DNA of 64,000 bases from CAVQJU01 sp963755195 (lineage in GTDB: Bacteria > Acidobacteriota > Vicinamibacteria > Vicinamibacterales > CAVVIG01). Below, piece after piece: positions 37,301 to 46,129 of this stretch. Position 1 is the first letter of the stretch. Every line of letters begins with the position of its first letter. Both the position numbers and the translations under genes were made by a program. The stretch is taken from the NCBI GenBank assembly GCA_963755195.1, contig CAVWIZ010000008.1, positions 434,001 through 498,000 on the forward strand. Reading direction: 5' to 3'. The notes beneath the pieces are model-generated. The model was given only the letters and a program-made list of their open reading frames with translations, was not told the origin of the DNA and ran no database searches.

Positions 37301-37603
37301 TTGGGTGGCTACCGCAGGGTCCATTCCCTTCATGACCTCGTCCAGGACGCGCGAGAACACGGTCTCGACTTCGATCTCGGTCGGTTGGCTGGCTGGCCCA
37401 CCGAGAGAGGCATGAGCGATCATCGATACGCCACGGGACGGCGCGTCAGTTCCAGCGAACTGTTTTCGGGCTATGAGTTGACATTGAGCCTCTGCGAGGC
37501 GGTCGCATCTCGGTTGGAGGTTCGATTCGACACGGGCAAGGGTCGATTCCTCATTCAGCCCCTGCCCTGGCGACTTAGAGAACTGAAAGAAGAACAATCG
37601 TGA
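37301..37603 (+). CDS. Small unknown protein of the cassette-like island
   Basis: About 100 residues from a TTG at 37301, or 63 residues from ATG 37412 (MSDHRYATGRRVSSSELFSG). The opposite strand is also partly open, so coding is not certain, but GGGGAGG just upstream and the position before an attC-like site support it. No family recognised. Confidence 0.35.
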   Translation: MGGYRRVHSLHDLVQDAREHGLDFDLGRLAGWPTERGMSDHRYATGRRVSSSELFSGYELTLSLCEAVASRLEVRFDTGKGRFLIQPLPWRLRELKEEQS

Positions 37604-37612
37604 AGATGGGCA

Positions 37613-37677
37613 GCCCAACAGGCGGTTGCGCTCAGAACACTTCGTTCTCGCAGCTCGGCGACGTGGAACGTCATGGC
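37613..37677 (+). other. Second attC-like site, degenerate
   Basis: Ten bases after the stop at 37603 lies GCCCAAC (37613-37619), a perfect RYYYAAC core. A hairpin AGAAC-ACTTC-GTTCT (37635-37649) and a poorly conserved GTCATGGC (37670-37677) where R' would be expected follow. The arms pair less well than at 36430-36498. I treat it as a decayed or half attC that closes the second cassette. Confidence 0.35.
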
Positions 37678-38156
37678 TGCAGTCCAGAAAGTTCGACCTG
37701 AGCAGCGGGATGGCGACGATCCTCAAGCGCGTGTGATCGTTCCAGCCGCCGACCGCTCGCGGCGGGCTGAAAATCGCCGGTCCAGCCCTCCGCCCGACTT
37801 CGCTCTGTCGAGCTACGTCGAGGCGCGCCGGAGCCCTCGGCGGAGGCGGCCGGCATCCAGACTTCGATCTTCACATCGGTGTCGCCGGTCCGCCGCACGG
37901 CGCCGGTCACCCGGCAAAAGGCCGGCAGATCCCTGAACGGCGACGCCGCCCCTTCCCCACCGCGCGCCGGCCCGGGCGCCGTGAACGCGCCCGCAGCCAC
38001 CAGTTGCGCGCCGACGATCGTCGCGTTCGGCAGCGAGAGCGACGCGACACTCTCGCACGAAGCCGCAGCCGACACTGATTGAGGCCCGAGTGCCCAGGCC
38101 GCAGTCAGCGCCGCTCCTGCGATCGCGCCCGCGAGCGCCGTCAGTTGTCTGGTCAC
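37671..38156 (-). pseudogene. Tannase/feruloyl esterase family protein, truncated after ~130 residues
   Basis: GTG 38156 (AAAGGA upstream) begins a signal peptide (LAGAIAGAALTAAWALG). The tannase-family N-terminus follows: CESVASLSLPNATIVGAQLV, FRDLPAFCRVTGAV, DVKIEVWMPA and GWTGDFQ. A full member is about 500-550 residues and continues into the catalytic hydrolase domain; here homology stops at about 37770. The sequence beyond has different composition and belongs to the cassette island. It follows the DUF4159 gene by 12 bases on the same strand. Confidence 0.7.
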
Positions 38157-38168
38157 CTCAACGTCCTT

Positions 38169-38990
38169 TCAGTGCGTCAGCCCGTACATGATGTAGTTCA
38201 CGCCCAGCTTGTAGGCTTCGTTCGTATCGTCCACCGGCCGAAGTCCCCGGCCCGACCACTCCCAGAACTGCGAAACGTCGGTGTTGTAGTTGATGATCAT
38301 CTGCAGCCGCTTGGTCGGGTCGTTGTCTTCGTACACGCCACGGAAGACCGCGCGGCCGGCGTTATACGCCTGCGGAACGTCGAGCGACCTGACTTCGAAG
38401 AACGTATGAAAAATCGGGTGCGAAAGGTTCATCTCGAAAAAGCGCACCTCCGGAAGGACGCGCTTCATGTTCTCTTCGAAGACATCCCAGCCGCCGCCGC
38501 CCATGCCGCCGCCGAATCCCCCGCCGAATCCGGCGACCTTGAAATCGTCCACGATGACGAACCCGCCTTTTTTCATGTACGCGCGCAGCGCGGCGGCCTC
38601 CGCCTCCTCCATCTCCCACCAGCCGACCTCGATGATGTAGGCGACCGGATACTTGCTCAACTCCGGGTCGTCGAGCTTCAGGCTGTTGATCTCGTCAACG
38701 CGCGCGCCGAGGTAGCTCACCTCGTTCATGATGCGCATGAGGTTCTGCTCGGCCAGCGGAAAACCATGCGACCACGCGGGCTGGCCCTGGTACCAGTAGC
38801 CGCCAGGCGCCGTCGTGTAGTTCACGCGGACGAACGTGAACTGGCCGGTGTAGGGGGCGTTGTGAATCTGGGGCTCACGCTGGCGGAACCGCCCCCCCCG
38901 CTGCGCCGCGGCGGCGGCGCACACACCGAGAAGGGCGACGCCAATCGCGAACACCAGCCGAACGCGACGGGACCGGGGCCGAAGTGCCAT
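38169..38990 (-). CDS. DUF4159 domain protein
   Basis: 273 residues from ATG 38990, with a signal anchor (LVFAIGVALLGVCAAAAA). The DUF4159 domain begins with FTFVRVNYTTAPGGYWYQG and continues WSHGFPLAEQNLMRIMNEVS, YIIEVGWWEME, KKGGFVIVDDFKV and LSHPIFHTFFEV. It has a Gly-rich loop (GFGGGFGGGMGGGG). The fold resembles glutamine-amidotransferase-like domains but no activity is known. A very long frame on this strand reaches 41135, but that part is antisense to other genes and is not coding. Confidence 0.85.
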   Translation of the reverse strand: MALRPRSRRVRLVFAIGVALLGVCAAAAAQRGGRFRQREPQIHNAPYTGQFTFVRVNYTTAPGGYWYQGQPAWSHGFPLAEQNLMRIMNEVSYLGARVDEINSLKLDDPELSKYPVAYIIEVGWWEMEEAEAAALRAYMKKGGFVIVDDFKVAGFGGGFGGGMGGGGWDVFEENMKRVLPEVRFFEMNLSHPIFHTFFEVRSLDVPQAYNAGRAVFRGVYEDNDPTKRLQMIINYNTDVSQFWEWSGRGLRPVDDTNEAYKLGVNYIMYGLTH

Positions 38991-39059
38991 CAGGCGGAAA
39001 CTATCGAAGAATAGCATCCGGGCGAACGGTTTACAGCCGGACCGACGTAGAATACCAGC

Positions 39060-39434
39060 GTGGCGGAGCTTCGACTCGTCCCCGATCGCCGACGTCAGCC
39101 GCGCGGCGGCCGCCGTCCCGCCGATCGCGGCGGCTACTCGCCGATGATCGTCGTCATCGACGGCGATGCGCACCGGCGCGATATCGCCGAGGCCATCCTC
39201 GCGAAACTCAGGTTCGCGGTCGCTCCGTTCGAATCGGTGGACAAGGCCATCGTGGCCATGCGCGCGCTTCGCCCCGAGGTGGTGGTCGCCCGCGAAGATG
39301 CCGTCGCCGCGCTTCGCGGCATGCTGCCGACCGACCGGGAAGGCCGCGTCATCCCCCTGCTGGCGATCACCGACGCCCTGTCGACGCCGGAAGCGCTCGT
39401 CGACGCGCTTCGGCGTCTGCTGCAGCCGGCCTGA
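39060..39434 (+). CDS. Receiver-like single-domain protein
   Basis: About 124 residues from GTG 39060, or 96 from ATG 39144. The latter gives the core MIVVIDGDAHRRDIAEAILA, like the first strand and helix of a response regulator. The usual phospho-accepting Asp is missing (VVVARED in its place), so it may be a non-phosphorylated pseudo-receiver. Divergent from DUF4159 by 69 bases. Confidence 0.55.
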   Translation: MAELRLVPDRRRQPRGGRRPADRGGYSPMIVVIDGDAHRRDIAEAILAKLRFAVAPFESVDKAIVAMRALRPEVVVAREDAVAALRGMLPTDREGRVIPLLAITDALSTPEALVDALRRLLQPA

Positions 39435-39485
39435 CGGCAGGGGCCCCCGACTGCTGACGGGACCCGGATCCCTGCGGAGCACGTA

Positions 39486-40397
39486 ATGCACCACGTCAAT
39501 CGGCTGCTGACTCTTCTGGCGCTGCTCACGATGACGCTCGTCTCCGTCCCCGCGTTTGCGCAAATCGATTTCTCCGGCGAGTGGGCGCCGCTCTACCACG
39601 AGGACGGCCCCGAGCGCGGGCCCGGGCCGGAACTGGGCGACTATCTCGAGCTGCCCATCAACGACGCCGCCCGCCTGAGGGCCGACAGCTGGGACGCCGA
39701 CCGCATATCGGTCGTCACCGAATACCAGTGCCGGCCCCACGGCGCCGACTACGCGCTGCGTGGACTGGGGAATCTGCGGATCTCGCGGGAGATCGACGTC
39801 GACACGCAGCGGCTGCTGGCCTTTCGCATGCACTGGCTGGCCTGGGACAGCGAGCGGACGGTGTGGATGGACGGCCGCCCGCACCCGGCGGCGACCGCGG
39901 CGCACACATGGCAGGGATTCTCGACCGGGGTCTGGGAAGGCAACACGCTGACGGTCACGACGACTCACATGAAGGCCAACTACATCCGCCGCAACGGCGT
40001 GCCGCGCAGCGAACAGGCGACGCTGACCGAACACTGGACGCGGCACCGCGATTACCTCACGATCGTCACCGTCATCGAGGATCCGGCGTTTCTCACGGAG
40101 CCGTTGGTCCGCAGCGACAACTGGTTTCTCGATCCCGGCCAGCGCCTCGCGATCTTCGGCTGCGAGTACGCCCCGGAAGTGCCGAAGCCGGAGGGAACAG
40201 TCCCGCATCACCTGCCTGGGACAAACCCGAATCTCAGAGAGTTCGCGGACTGGTATGGCCTGCCGTTCGAAGCCACGCGAGGCGGCGCGGAAACCCTCTA
40301 TCCCGAATACCGCGCGAAGCTGGGAACCTACAAGCCGCCCGCCCGGTGCGAGCGCTACTGCAATTGCGTGGGCCTCCTGAGTTGCATGCTTCGTTGA
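39486..40397 (+). CDS. Secreted protein of unknown function, paralogue of 16645-17532
   Basis: 303 residues with signal peptide (LLTLLALLTMTLVSVPAFA). Core motifs shared with 16645-17532: ERGPGPELGDY, DSWDADRIS, RTVWMDGRPHP, HTWQGFSTG and YIRRNGVPRSE. No known activity. It ends seven bases before the metallo-hydrolase ATG, so the three genes 39486-42190 form one operon. Confidence 0.82.
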   Translation: MHHVNRLLTLLALLTMTLVSVPAFAQIDFSGEWAPLYHEDGPERGPGPELGDYLELPINDAARLRADSWDADRISVVTEYQCRPHGADYALRGLGNLRISREIDVDTQRLLAFRMHWLAWDSERTVWMDGRPHPAATAAHTWQGFSTGVWEGNTLTVTTTHMKANYIRRNGVPRSEQATLTEHWTRHRDYLTIVTVIEDPAFLTEPLVRSDNWFLDPGQRLAIFGCEYAPEVPKPEGTVPHHLPGTNPNLREFADWYGLPFEATRGGAETLYPEYRAKLGTYKPPARCERYCNCVGLLSCMLR

Positions 40398-40404
40398 GGC
40401 GGCC

Positions 40405-41357
40405 ATGAGAACCCCACTTCTCGCGCTCATCGGCAGCGCGTCGATCGGCCTGGTCGCCGTCGCGGCCCAGCAGGGACGGCCAGGGCCGCCCGCACCAAAC
40501 GCCGACGCGCTCCCTGCCATCGGCGTGCAGCGCGTGCAGGGAAATGTGTACATGCTGACCGGCGCTTGACGGCCAACGTGACCGTGCAGATCGGCAACGA
40601 GGGCGTTCTCCTGGTCGATACGCAGGTTGCGGACCTCGCTCCGAGAATCATGGCCGCGATACGGACGCTCTCCGCCGGGCCGATTCGCTGGATCGTGAAC
40701 ACCAATTTCCACAGCGATCACGCCGGCGGCAACGACGCGCTGGCCCGCCTCGGCGCGACCCCCGCCTCCCTCGGCCGTCCTCGCATCGTCGCTCACGAGC
40801 GCGTCGTCCGCCGGATGGTGGCGTCGCCGGGCGTGCCGCGAGACGCCTGGCCCAACGACGACTACTTCACGCCGGAAAAGGACTTCTTCTTCAACGGCGA
40901 AGCGGTGGTGGTTTCGCACATGCCGGCGGCGCATACCGACGGCGACAGCATCGTCTTCTTCCGCCGGTCCGATGTCATCAGCACCGGCGACGTGTTTACG
41001 CCCGGACGCTATCCGGTGATCGACCTGCAGTCGGGCGGCAGCGTGCAGGGCATCATCGACGGAGTGAACACGATCATCAGACTGGCCATCCCCGGCAAGT
41101 ATCAGGAAGGGGGCACGTACGTGATTCCCGGACATGGGCGTCTGTGCGACGAGGCCGATGTCGTGGAGTTTCGTGAGATGGTGACGGTCGTGCGCGACCG
41201 CGTTCAGGATCTGGTGAGAAAAGGACGGACGCTCGAGCAGGTGAAGGCGGCCCGGCCCACGAGCGATTACGACGCCGAGTACAAGAATCCGGGCTCGCCC
41301 GCACCGGACGCGTTCGTCGAAGCCGTCTATCGGAGCCTCGCGGCAAGAAAATCATGA
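40405..41357 (+). CDS. Exported metallo-beta-lactamase-fold hydrolase, frameshifted near residue 54
   Basis: The signal segment (LLALIGSASIGLVAVAA) runs in the frame of ATG 40405. Near 40565 the frame shifts by one base (MLTGA then ANVTVQIGNEG). The rest carries the MBL motifs: NFHSDHAGGN (zinc His, Asp, His), a His in MPAAHTDGDS, Asp in STGDVFTPG and His in IPGHGRLCD. The fold hydrolyses lactams, esters, phosphoesters or lactones; substrate unknown. The last base-pair overlap with the next ATG indicates coupling. A missing base in the assembly is the likeliest cause of the break. Confidence 0.82.
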
Positions 41358-42190
41358 TGCGGCGCGTCCTGCTGTTGACGGCGCTCCTTTCGCCGGCGGT
41401 CGTGCTCGCGCAGGTTGGGGCCGGGTCCCCGCCGCCTGGTCAACAAACTCCGGCAGCACCACAGGGTCCACAGGGACGCGGCGGTCCGCCCGCGCCGCCG
41501 AAGTCCGCGAGAGAAGCGGCGCCCGTCGATTTCACCGGCTACTGGGTGTCGGTCGTCACCGAAGACTGGCGCTGGCGCATGGTCACGCCGGCCTTGGGCG
41601 ACTTCGCGAGCGTGCCGCTCAACGCCGAAGGGCGCCGGCTGGGGTTGACGTGGGATCCCGCGAAGGATCAGGCGGCAGGCGACGCCTGCAAGGCGTACGG
41701 CGCACCGGCGCTCATGCGCGTGCCGGGGCGCCTGCACATCACCTGGCAGGACGACAGCACGCTGAAGATCGACACGGATTCGGGCACGCAGACGCGCCTG
41801 TTTCATTTCGGCGGAAAGCCGAATGCGCGCGCGCAGCCCTCGCGGCAAGGCTATTCGGTCGCGCAGTGGGAGCAGCCAGTACGAGGGACCGGAACCCCGC
41901 TCCCCGGGCTTGGCGCGGCCAGACAGGGCGCGCAAGGACGATCCCTCGAAGTCGTGACGACGGGATTGCGGCCCGGCTACCTCCGCAAGAACGGCGTGCC
42001 GTACGGCGCGAACGCCGAGCTGACCGAGTATTACGATCTCTCGAAAGAGCGCAACGGCGACATCTGGTTCGCCGTGACGACCATCGTCAACGATCCGCAG
42101 TATCTGACGGAACCGTTTGTCACGAGCACGAACTTCAAGAAGGAACCCGACGGCGGCAAGTTCAATCCCACGCCGTGCTCGGCGCGGTGA
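41354..42190 (+). CDS. Secreted protein of unknown function
   Basis: 278 residues, signal peptide (LLTALLSPAVVLA), then a Pro/Gln-rich linker to about residue 50. The mature part has the phrase FTGYWVSVVTEDWRWRM, a pattern shared by many acidobacterial exported proteins, and the NPYLxEP-like segment DPQYLTEPFVTSTNFKKE that recalls its upstream neighbour. No activity known. Overlaps the hydrolase stop by four bases. Confidence 0.75.
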   Translation: MMRRVLLLTALLSPAVVLAQVGAGSPPPGQQTPAAPQGPQGRGGPPAPPKSAREAAPVDFTGYWVSVVTEDWRWRMVTPALGDFASVPLNAEGRRLGLTWDPAKDQAAGDACKAYGAPALMRVPGRLHITWQDDSTLKIDTDSGTQTRLFHFGGKPNARAQPSRQGYSVAQWEQPVRGTGTPLPGLGAARQGAQGRSLEVVTTGLRPGYLRKNGVPYGANAELTEYYDLSKERNGDIWFAVTTIVNDPQYLTEPFVTSTNFKKEPDGGKFNPTPCSAR

Positions 42191-42198
42191 GGCATCGG

Positions 42199-44896
42199 CT
42201 ATTTTGTCGGTACGCGCCGCTTGAGCTCATCGAGCCAGTTGAGAACGACGTTCATCTGGGCCAGCGTCTCGTCCTGATCGATTCGTTTGACCATCACGAA
42301 ACGCTGGCCGTCGGCCGTGACGTCGTAGTCGGGCCAATACACGAGACTCGATTCCAACGGTCTTTCAAAAAGCCGGTGGGGCTTCCCCGCGGTAAATCCA
42401 GGGCCTGTCCCGGTGTCGACGGCCATCATGACATCGCCACTGCGGTAGAAGAGTTCGTGCCCGGTCCGCGACCAAACCGGCTCGTTGCCGCCCTCCGTCG
42501 AGATCGTCAGGCTTTCTCCGGGGCCGGGAAAGGGTCGGACGTAGATCTCTGGGCGACCGGACTCATTGGAAACGTAGGCGAGCCAGCGTCCGTCCGGCGA
42601 GAACACGGGCGCGCCTTCGGCGAACGGCGTTTGGAGAAACACGGTCGGCCTTCCTTGCTGGTCGGGGCGTAAGATCCAGACATCCTGCAGCGAACGGAGG
42701 GACACTGACACAAACGCCAGGACGCCGTCGGGCGACCAGGAAAAGGGGTAATTCGGCCGGTCGCTTGCCAGCACTCGTTCGTCTTGTCCACTGCCGTCGA
42801 GAGGCTTCAAGTACATGTTGTCCGGACCGGCCTTGTCGGACACATACGTAAGCCTGCGCCCGTCCGGCGTCCAGACGGGAAACCCGCTATTCCCTTCCGA
42901 CGTGAACCGACTCCAGGTCTTCCGTGCGAGATTGTACAGCCACAGGTCGTCGTGGTCTCCTCCTCCGACGGTCACGGCTATCCGGTTTCCGTCCGGCGAG
43001 AGGCGCGGCTGGAAGTACGTGCCGCCGGAAGCGCCCGTGGGCTGCTCCAACCCCGAACGGTCCACCCACACGAGCGCATCATGGCGCGGCCGTTCGTTCC
43101 CCGGAACATAGACCATCGGCCCGGTATTGGAAAAGCTGATCTGCGGCAGGAGCGTCAGAGTCGGTACTGTTGCGCAGACGCCTCACCTGCATCACACCGG
43201 AGAGGACCGCGACCGGCGTTCCGAGCACCTCGGGGTGGAGCGGATCGAACGGCAGTGCCATGACCGTCCCACCTTGAACGTAGACGAGGTGGCCCGTTGG
43301 GAGATACCGAGCGCCAACGCCCTTTGCCACGAGGCGTCGCTCGCCCGTTTCGAGCGACTGGACGTAAACCTGCACTTCGGCCGAAGCGGTGACGGCGCCA
43401 AACAGCAGCGCCTTTCCGTTCGACAAGAGTTGAGCCCATCGATGGCTGCTTTCTGTCTCTTTGAGCGTTGTGACCTGCACCGGAGTTCCACCCGCCGCCG
43501 CGACGCGCCAGATGCCAGACCCGGTGGATGGCGTGAACACAATCGTCCCATCGGCATCCCAACTCGGAGTGGCGCCCGCAGTCCCTTGTGTGTCACAAAT
43601 CGTCAGCGGCATTCCACCGGTCCGCAGCACCTTCTTCATCTTTCCCGTGATGAAGAAACCCACCCATGAGCCATCTGGCGAGAAGAACGGGGTGCTCCCG
43701 TTTTCCGTTCCTGGAATCGGCGCGCCCTCGAACGCGTTGATGTCCCGCAGATAGATCTTTTGCCGGCTCCCGCGACCCGCCGCGTAGGCCACATGCAGGC
43801 CATCGGGCGAGATGGCGACGGCTGCGAGGTCGACGGCCAGAGGATCGGTTGGCGGCGGTGTGATCGTGAGTCGGGTGACGGACGCGGACGACACCGGCGG
43901 GGAGTCGGGCTTCACATTCCACACCACGACGCTCGCGGCCGCCACGGCTCCAACGAGCGCCAAGGCCCATCGCACGGCCGTCCGTCGGCCGGTGCGCTCC
44001 GCTTGTGGAGCGGCCGCACCGCCGGCCGGTGACGCGAGCGCCTCGTCGATCTCGATGCGCGCATCGCCCGCGTCGCGCAACCGCCGCCTCGGATCTTTCA
44101 CGAGACAGCGTTCGAGGAGGCGTCGCACCGGCACCGGTGTGGCGCTCGGCAACTTCGCCCAATCCGGCTCGCGCTCCAAGATCGCGGCCACCGTTTCGGA
44201 CATGGTGCCTCTGACAAACGGCGCCCGACCGGTCAGCATCTCGAAGAGCACGCAGCCGAATGCCCAGATGTCGCTCCGCTTGTCGGCCGCGCGTCCCTTT
44301 GTCTGTTCCGGGCTCATGTACGCCGCGGTGCCAAGAATCGCACCCATCCGCGTCATCAGCGGACTCGTGATCGTCGGAGTCGCGGTGAAGTCCGAGGCAA
44401 CGCCCGCTGCCGGCTCCAGCGCCTTGGCGAGCCCGAAGTCCAGGACCTTGACCGTGCCATCGGGCCGCAGCTTGATGTTCGCGGGCTTGAGATCGCGGTG
44501 AATGATCCCCTGTTCGTGCGCCGCTTCGAGCGCCTCAGCGATCTGCCGCCCGATCGGCAACGCGTCGTCGAGCGGCGTCGGCCCCTGCGCGATGCGGTCG
44601 GCCAGCGTCGGGCCTTCGACCAACTCGAGGACGAGCGCCGAGACGATGCCCTCCGATTCTTCAAACCCATAGATCCCGGCGATGTTTGGATGATTGAGGG
44701 ATGCGAGAAGCTGCGCTTCGCGTCTGAAACGCGCAAGCCGATCGGCATCGAGAGCGAAGGCTTCGGGCAGGACCTTCAGCGCGACGTCACGGTTCAGCTT
44801 GATATCGCGCGCGCGATACACCTCGCCCATGCCGCCGCTGCCAAGCGCGGAGAGGATTTGGTACGGGCCGAGGCGCGCGCCGGCAGCAAGGGCCAT
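42199..44896 (-). CDS. Ser/Thr protein kinase with PD40 beta-propeller, frameshifted
   Basis: Starts at ATG 44896. Kinase domain: LGSGGMGEVYRARD, VALKVL, IIHRDLKPANI, DFGLAKAL, YMSPEQ. A membrane helix (WALALVGAVAAASVVVW) precedes a WD40/PD40 propeller (SPDGLHVAYAAGRG, FFSPDGSWVGF, LSPDGNRIAVTVG, FSPDGRWLAYVSN). A frame change near 43185 joins two frames of one protein, about 900 residues in all. This is the second kinase of this kind in the window. It is convergent with the secreted protein gene, nine bases between stops. Confidence 0.88.
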
Positions 44897-44907
44897 GTGC
44901 TAGGTCG

Positions 44908-46116
44908 TTACGTGCTGAGGCACTCCGCGAGCTGACGGAGAAAGAGGCCGGTGTCGGTCACGACACCGACGGTCTGCGACGAACCCCGATCGCCGAGCTT
45001 GGTGACAACAGCGGGATTGATGTCGATGCAGACGACGCGGACCGACGAGGGCAGCATGTTGCCGACGCCGATGCCGTGGAGCATGCTGGCGAGCATCAGC
45101 ACGAGCGACACGCCTTTCAACGACGTCGCGTAGCGATCCTGCGCCTCCACGAGATCCATGATCGTCTCCGGCAGCGGGCCATCGTCCCTGATGCTGCCGG
45201 CGAGGACACATTCGATGTCCTGCTTCAGGCATTCGTAGAGAATGCCGGCCGTCACGATCCCCTGATCGACCGCCTGTCGCAGCCCGCCGGCGCGCCGCAC
45301 CGCGTTGATCGCACGCATGTGGTGATGGTGCCCGCCTTCGACGACGCGGCCGGTTTCGAGATTGACGCCGAGCGATGTGCCGAACATCGCGAGCTCGACG
45401 TCGTGCACGGCCAGCGCGTTCCCCGACAGCAGCACCTGCACGAAACCGTCGCGGATGAGGCTGGCCAGATAGGGCGCGCCTCCGGTGTGCACGACCACGG
45501 GACCGGCGACGACCGCAATCCGGCCGCCCTCGGCTCGCACGGCGCGCATCATCTCCGCGATGCGGGTGACCGCCGCCTCGACGCGCCGCTCCGACGACAC
45601 CTCGTGGCTCATGAACGCGAAACCGTGGCGATCGCGATCCTGAAAGGAGGGCACGACGCGGATGCCCTCGATGCCGCACACGATGACGTCGCCTTTCCTG
45701 ATGTCGCGGAGCTTGCGGCACGACGCGCGGCCGCCGTCCACCGCGATCGTCGCATCCATGCGCTGATCGGCCACGGGAATCCATTGCCCGCCTCGGCGGA
45801 TGTGCGTTTCGTGGTTGGTGGTCGAATAGAAGTCGACCGGCGCGCAGCCGTCCTGATCTGCGACGCGCGTCATCGCGTCCTGGCCGCTCACGATGAGACA
45901 ACCAAGCGGCACCAGGTTTTCGACGAGGCGTCGGAGCACCTCCTCTGTGTCGGCGGTCACGCGGAGCGACAGGAGCGATGGCTCCGCGTTGGTGCGGCCG
46001 ATCGTGAACCGGACGACCTCGAAGGTGGCGTTGTGCCGGATGACCGTGTCGAAAATCCCGTGCAGAATGCCCGAGTCGATGAGATGTCCGGACGCTTCGA
46101 CGACTTCAGATGCCAC
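44908..46116 (-). CDS. LOR/SDH bifunctional-type enzyme (TIGR00300; possible ornithine cyclodeaminase)
   Basis: 402 residues, full-length for the TIGR00300 family. The N-terminal part SGHLIDSGILHGIFDTVIRH and SLRVTADTEEVLRRLVENLV is the LOR/SDH domain. The C-terminal domain contains LLSGNALAVHDVELAMFGTSLG, VEGGHHHHMRAIN, and a nucleotide-fold segment near the end. Archaeal and cyanobacterial relatives deaminate ornithine to proline, but I cannot verify the key residues here. The gene lies 12 bases after the kinase start and 13 from the phosphatase stop, so kinase, enzyme and phosphatase may be one operon (phosphatase first). Confidence 0.8.
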   Translation of the reverse strand: MASEVVEASGHLIDSGILHGIFDTVIRHNATFEVVRFTIGRTNAEPSLLSLRVTADTEEVLRRLVENLVPLGCLIVSGQDAMTRVADQDGCAPVDFYSTTNHETHIRRGGQWIPVADQRMDATIAVDGGRASCRKLRDIRKGDVIVCGIEGIRVVPSFQDRDRHGFAFMSHEVSSERRVEAAVTRIAEMMRAVRAEGGRIAVVAGPVVVHTGGAPYLASLIRDGFVQVLLSGNALAVHDVELAMFGTSLGVNLETGRVVEGGHHHHMRAINAVRRAGGLRQAVDQGIVTAGILYECLKQDIECVLAGSIRDDGPLPETIMDLVEAQDRYATSLKGVSLVLMLASMLHGIGVGNMLPSSVRVVCIDINPAVVTKLGDRGSSQTVGVVTDTGLFLRQLAECLST

Positions 46117-46129
46117 GCGCGCTCCCTGT

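Noticed and set aside
37208..37726. Minus-strand frame across the island
   Set aside because: Contains a few plausible segments (MIAHASLGGPASQPTEIEV) but also long improbable ones; the plus strand fits the cassette arrangement better. Remains uncertain.
38169..41135. A 988-codon open frame on the minus strand
   Set aside because: Only its last part (to 38990) reads as DUF4159. The rest is antisense to well-supported genes at 39060-41357 and looks like GC-rich shadow coding.
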